From Chloroflexota bacterium (GTDB taxonomy: Bacteria; Chloroflexota; Anaerolineae; UBA4142; SHND01): a stretch of 64,000 bases of DNA. The stretch covers positions 1 to 64,000 of the forward strand of contig JACQWQ010000061.1 of NCBI GenBank assembly GCA_016209205.1, written 5' to 3'. The position numbers were made by a program, and so were the translations under genes. Under the pieces are notes generated by a model. It was given only the letters and a program-made list of their open reading frames with translations, did not search any database and was not told where the DNA came from. Every line of letters begins with the position of its first letter. The stretch's first letter is position 1. This document shows, one piece after another, positions 62,539 to 64,000 of this stretch.

Positions 62539-63138
62539 ATGACCGCAGGACGAAAAATCATTGGAACAACGCAGGATTGGGGCACACCACCAAAATATGT
62601 AAATGCCATCCGCGAATTTTTCGGCGGCGTAATTCATCTCGACCCCTGCTCGAATCCTTATTCGATTGTTCACGCTCAAGTCGAGTATATGTTGCCCAAG
62701 CGCGATGGCTTGAAAGCATCGTGGGATTTCCCGACGATCTATGTGAATCCGCCTTACGGCATTGACCAAAAACACGGCACATCGATCAAGCATTGGCTAG
62801 CGCGCTGCGAACAAGCGCACCGCGTCCATGGTTCTCAAGTTATCGCACTTGTGCCCGTGGCAACCAATACGGGACACTGGAAAAAATATGTGTTTGGCAA
62901 AGCGACGGGGATTTGTTTTTTGTATGACACGCGCTTGCGATTTCTGGTGAACGGTCGAGACGGCGGCAAGGGCGCACCGATGTCGTGCGCGCTGATTTAT
63001 TGGGGCGACGACGCGGAACGGTTCTCCAAAATTTTTACGCGGTTCGGCGCGGTGGTGAATATCGAAAATCTGCGCGGGATGCGGATTGGGGAGAGCGAAG
63101 GGGAAAAGCGGCAGATGGAGATAGCGCTAGCAATCTGA
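62539..63138 (+). CDS. Phage-type DNA N6-adenine methyltransferase
   Basis: A 199-residue protein: GTTQDWGTPPKYVNAIREFF, GGVIHLDPCSNPYSIVHAQV, catalytic motif IV NPPYGI, then WLARCEQAHRVHGSQVIALV, VPVATNTGHWKKYVFGKATG and the late FLYDTRLRF. The D-W-TP start and DPC-N block are those of the phage Dam family (DNA N-6-adenine-methyltransferase). NPPY methylates adenine N6. The next gene is a second DPPY methyltransferase, so the pair may be the end of a modification or phage-derived module. Confidence 0.88.
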   Translation: MTAGRKIIGTTQDWGTPPKYVNAIREFFGGVIHLDPCSNPYSIVHAQVEYMLPKRDGLKASWDFPTIYVNPPYGIDQKHGTSIKHWLARCEQAHRVHGSQVIALVPVATNTGHWKKYVFGKATGICFLYDTRLRFLVNGRDGGKGAPMSCALIYWGDDAERFSKIFTRFGAVVNIENLRGMRIGESEGEKRQMEIALAI

Positions 63139-63153
63139 CAAAAATGGTGACAA

Positions 63154-64000
63154 ATGCGTAAAACAAATTCGAACGCAATAAGACAAGACGCGTTATTTTC
63201 CGCGCCGATTATTGCAGGAAATGCGCCAGAAAATGGCGCGACGACAGAACGATTACCGCGTCTTGATCTGGCTCAAGAACTGCGCGCAAAAATTCTTTCA
63301 TTCTGCCGTTTGAAACGCGGTGAGGTTTGGCAAGACCCCGTGCGTGGACATCGGGTTGGTGTTTTGGACGCGACCCAACGCGCGGAGGTTGAAAAAATCA
63401 TGCAAGGCGCCCCAGCGCGGCTTGTGCTCAACGATCCTCCTTATAACGTGCCAGTGGGTAATGCGAATACGGCGAATCTGTCCAAAATTGATCTGGCAAC
63501 CTATCTGGAATTTTCGCGGCGGTGGGTGGAAAACGCGCGGGAAGCTCTGGACGAGGACGCACATTTTTACGTTTGGCTTGGCGCGGATGTGTCCGATAAT
63601 TTTCAGCCGTTGCCCGATTTCATGATCATGATGCGCGAATATCCTGAATTGCGTCCGCGCAATCTGATTACCATGCGGAATCAACGCGGTTACGGCACGC
63701 AAAAAAATTGGATGTGGGTGCGGCAAGAATTGTTGTACTATGTCAAAGGGAATCCGCAATTTAACGTCGAAGCGGAATACACGGACATTCCCAAAATTCT
63801 GCGTGGCTATTACAAAAAGGTAAATGGGCGGCTCACAGAAAATTTGGAACGCAGCAAATCCGAAAATATCCGCGCAGGCAATGTGTGGGTGGACATTCAA
63901 CAGGTGTTTTATCGGATGGAAGAAAACGTCTCGGGCTGCTACGCGCAAAAACCGTTAAAAGCGATTGAACGAATCTTGCAAGCCAGCACGAATACGCATG
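63154..64000 (+). CDS. DNA methyltransferase, DPPY type (partial, 3' end outside window)
   Basis: 282 codons are visible from ATG 63154. After a variable N-terminus (about 60 residues) come QDPVRGHRVGVLDATQRAEV, then motif IV RLVLNDPPYNVPVG, FSRRWVENAREALDEDAHFY, and RNLITMRNQRGYGTQKNWMW with PQFNVEAEYTDIPKILRGYY. DPPYN is the catalytic motif of beta-type adenine or cytosine-N4 methyltransferases; NVWVDIQQVFYRMEENVSGC, KPLKAIERIL fits the SAM-binding end. It starts 15 bp after the other methyltransferase. Recognition site unknown. The restriction partner, if any, is outside the window. Confidence 0.9.
   Translation, partial: MRKTNSNAIRQDALFSAPIIAGNAPENGATTERLPRLDLAQELRAKILSFCRLKRGEVWQDPVRGHRVGVLDATQRAEVEKIMQGAPARLVLNDPPYNVPVGNANTANLSKIDLATYLEFSRRWVENAREALDEDAHFYVWLGADVSDNFQPLPDFMIMMREYPELRPRNLITMRNQRGYGTQKNWMWVRQELLYYVKGNPQFNVEAEYTDIPKILRGYYKKVNGRLTENLERSKSENIRAGNVWVDIQQVFYRMEENVSGCYAQKPLKAIERILQASTNTH

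Noticed and set aside
62412-62765. Plus frame of 117 codons ahead of the adenine methyltransferase
   Set aside because: Most of it overlaps the methyltransferase in a different frame. The first ~45 codons have no SD and no recognisable motif.

Overview
The window is about 57-60% G+C and reads like a chromosome segment of a Chloroflexota bacterium, probably Anaerolineae-like and assembled from a metagenome. Pointers are a secreted protein with an IFLPLV-type motif after its signal peptide, Ig-like secreted remnants, SARP/STAND regulators and many palindromic dispersed repeats. That placement is an inference; there is no rRNA or ribosomal protein gene to settle it. I saw no tRNA, rRNA or CRISPR array.

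Region 1 (1-5.8 kb) is a minus-strand operon for a predicted NTP-dependent conflict or programmed-death system: membrane sensor, caspase-like protease, inactive-STAND-like protein, MoxR AAA ATPase and a VWA protein cut by the window edge. The caspase tail and the iSTAND head share a similar segment, which suggests they bind each other.

Region 2 (5.8-15 kb) is an accretion island. Four copies of the 3' end of guaB (IMP dehydrogenase) each precede a promoter with an 18-bp spacer and then a small cargo: a PIN toxin-antitoxin pair, a DUF6941-like gene plus HicAB, a MazF pair, and a small glycine/Asn-rich protein plus a STAND NTPase joined to a formylglycine-enzyme-like domain. That last domain ends in a segment resembling a diversity-generating-retroelement variable region. 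Two 91-bp TA-flanked MITEs sit inside toxin genes.

Region 3 (15-32 kb) is mainly housekeeping: a MacB/FtsX-type ABC exporter, the feoA/zinc ribbon/feoB iron cluster, a truncated SARP regulator, a folate block (pteridine-reductase-like SDR, folB, fused folK-folE), a proteasome-like Ntn hydrolase and a large PAS/GAF histidine kinase.

Region 4 (32.1-44.6 kb) is a complete minus-strand gas vesicle cluster: two nearly identical gvpA genes, two further GvpA-family genes, gvpN, gvpK, gvpG and four GvpF/L proteins. It also holds an unusual proteostasis set: Hsp20, a Cdc48-type double AAA ATPase, a GvpF/L fused to a J domain, a free-standing DnaJ zinc finger with six CXXC motifs, an HEXXH protein and a TPR-like protein. 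A histidine kinase lies on one side and an OmpR-type response regulator on the other. Repeated GCGTAA sites lie before gvpA, and a strong hairpin separates the structural genes from the assembly genes. This cluster is the best candidate for an undescribed variant of a known system.

Region 5 (45-60.5 kb) mixes intact redox and methyltransferase genes with decaying ones: ArsA with an amber codon, a beheaded MerR gene, an ABC ATPase with a frameshift, an FtsX gene split by a repeat, an ABC-2 permease stub, and a PEP-synthase/DoxX chimera with an in-frame TGA. Next to it lies a free-standing transcription unit (promoter, about 176-nt folded RNA, terminator) that looks like a new non-coding RNA.

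Region 6 (60.5-64 kb) has a heavy-metal-domain membrane protein, a DUF1573-like protein with an in-frame TGA at a likely cysteine position, and two adenine-type DNA methyltransferases, the last running off the right edge.
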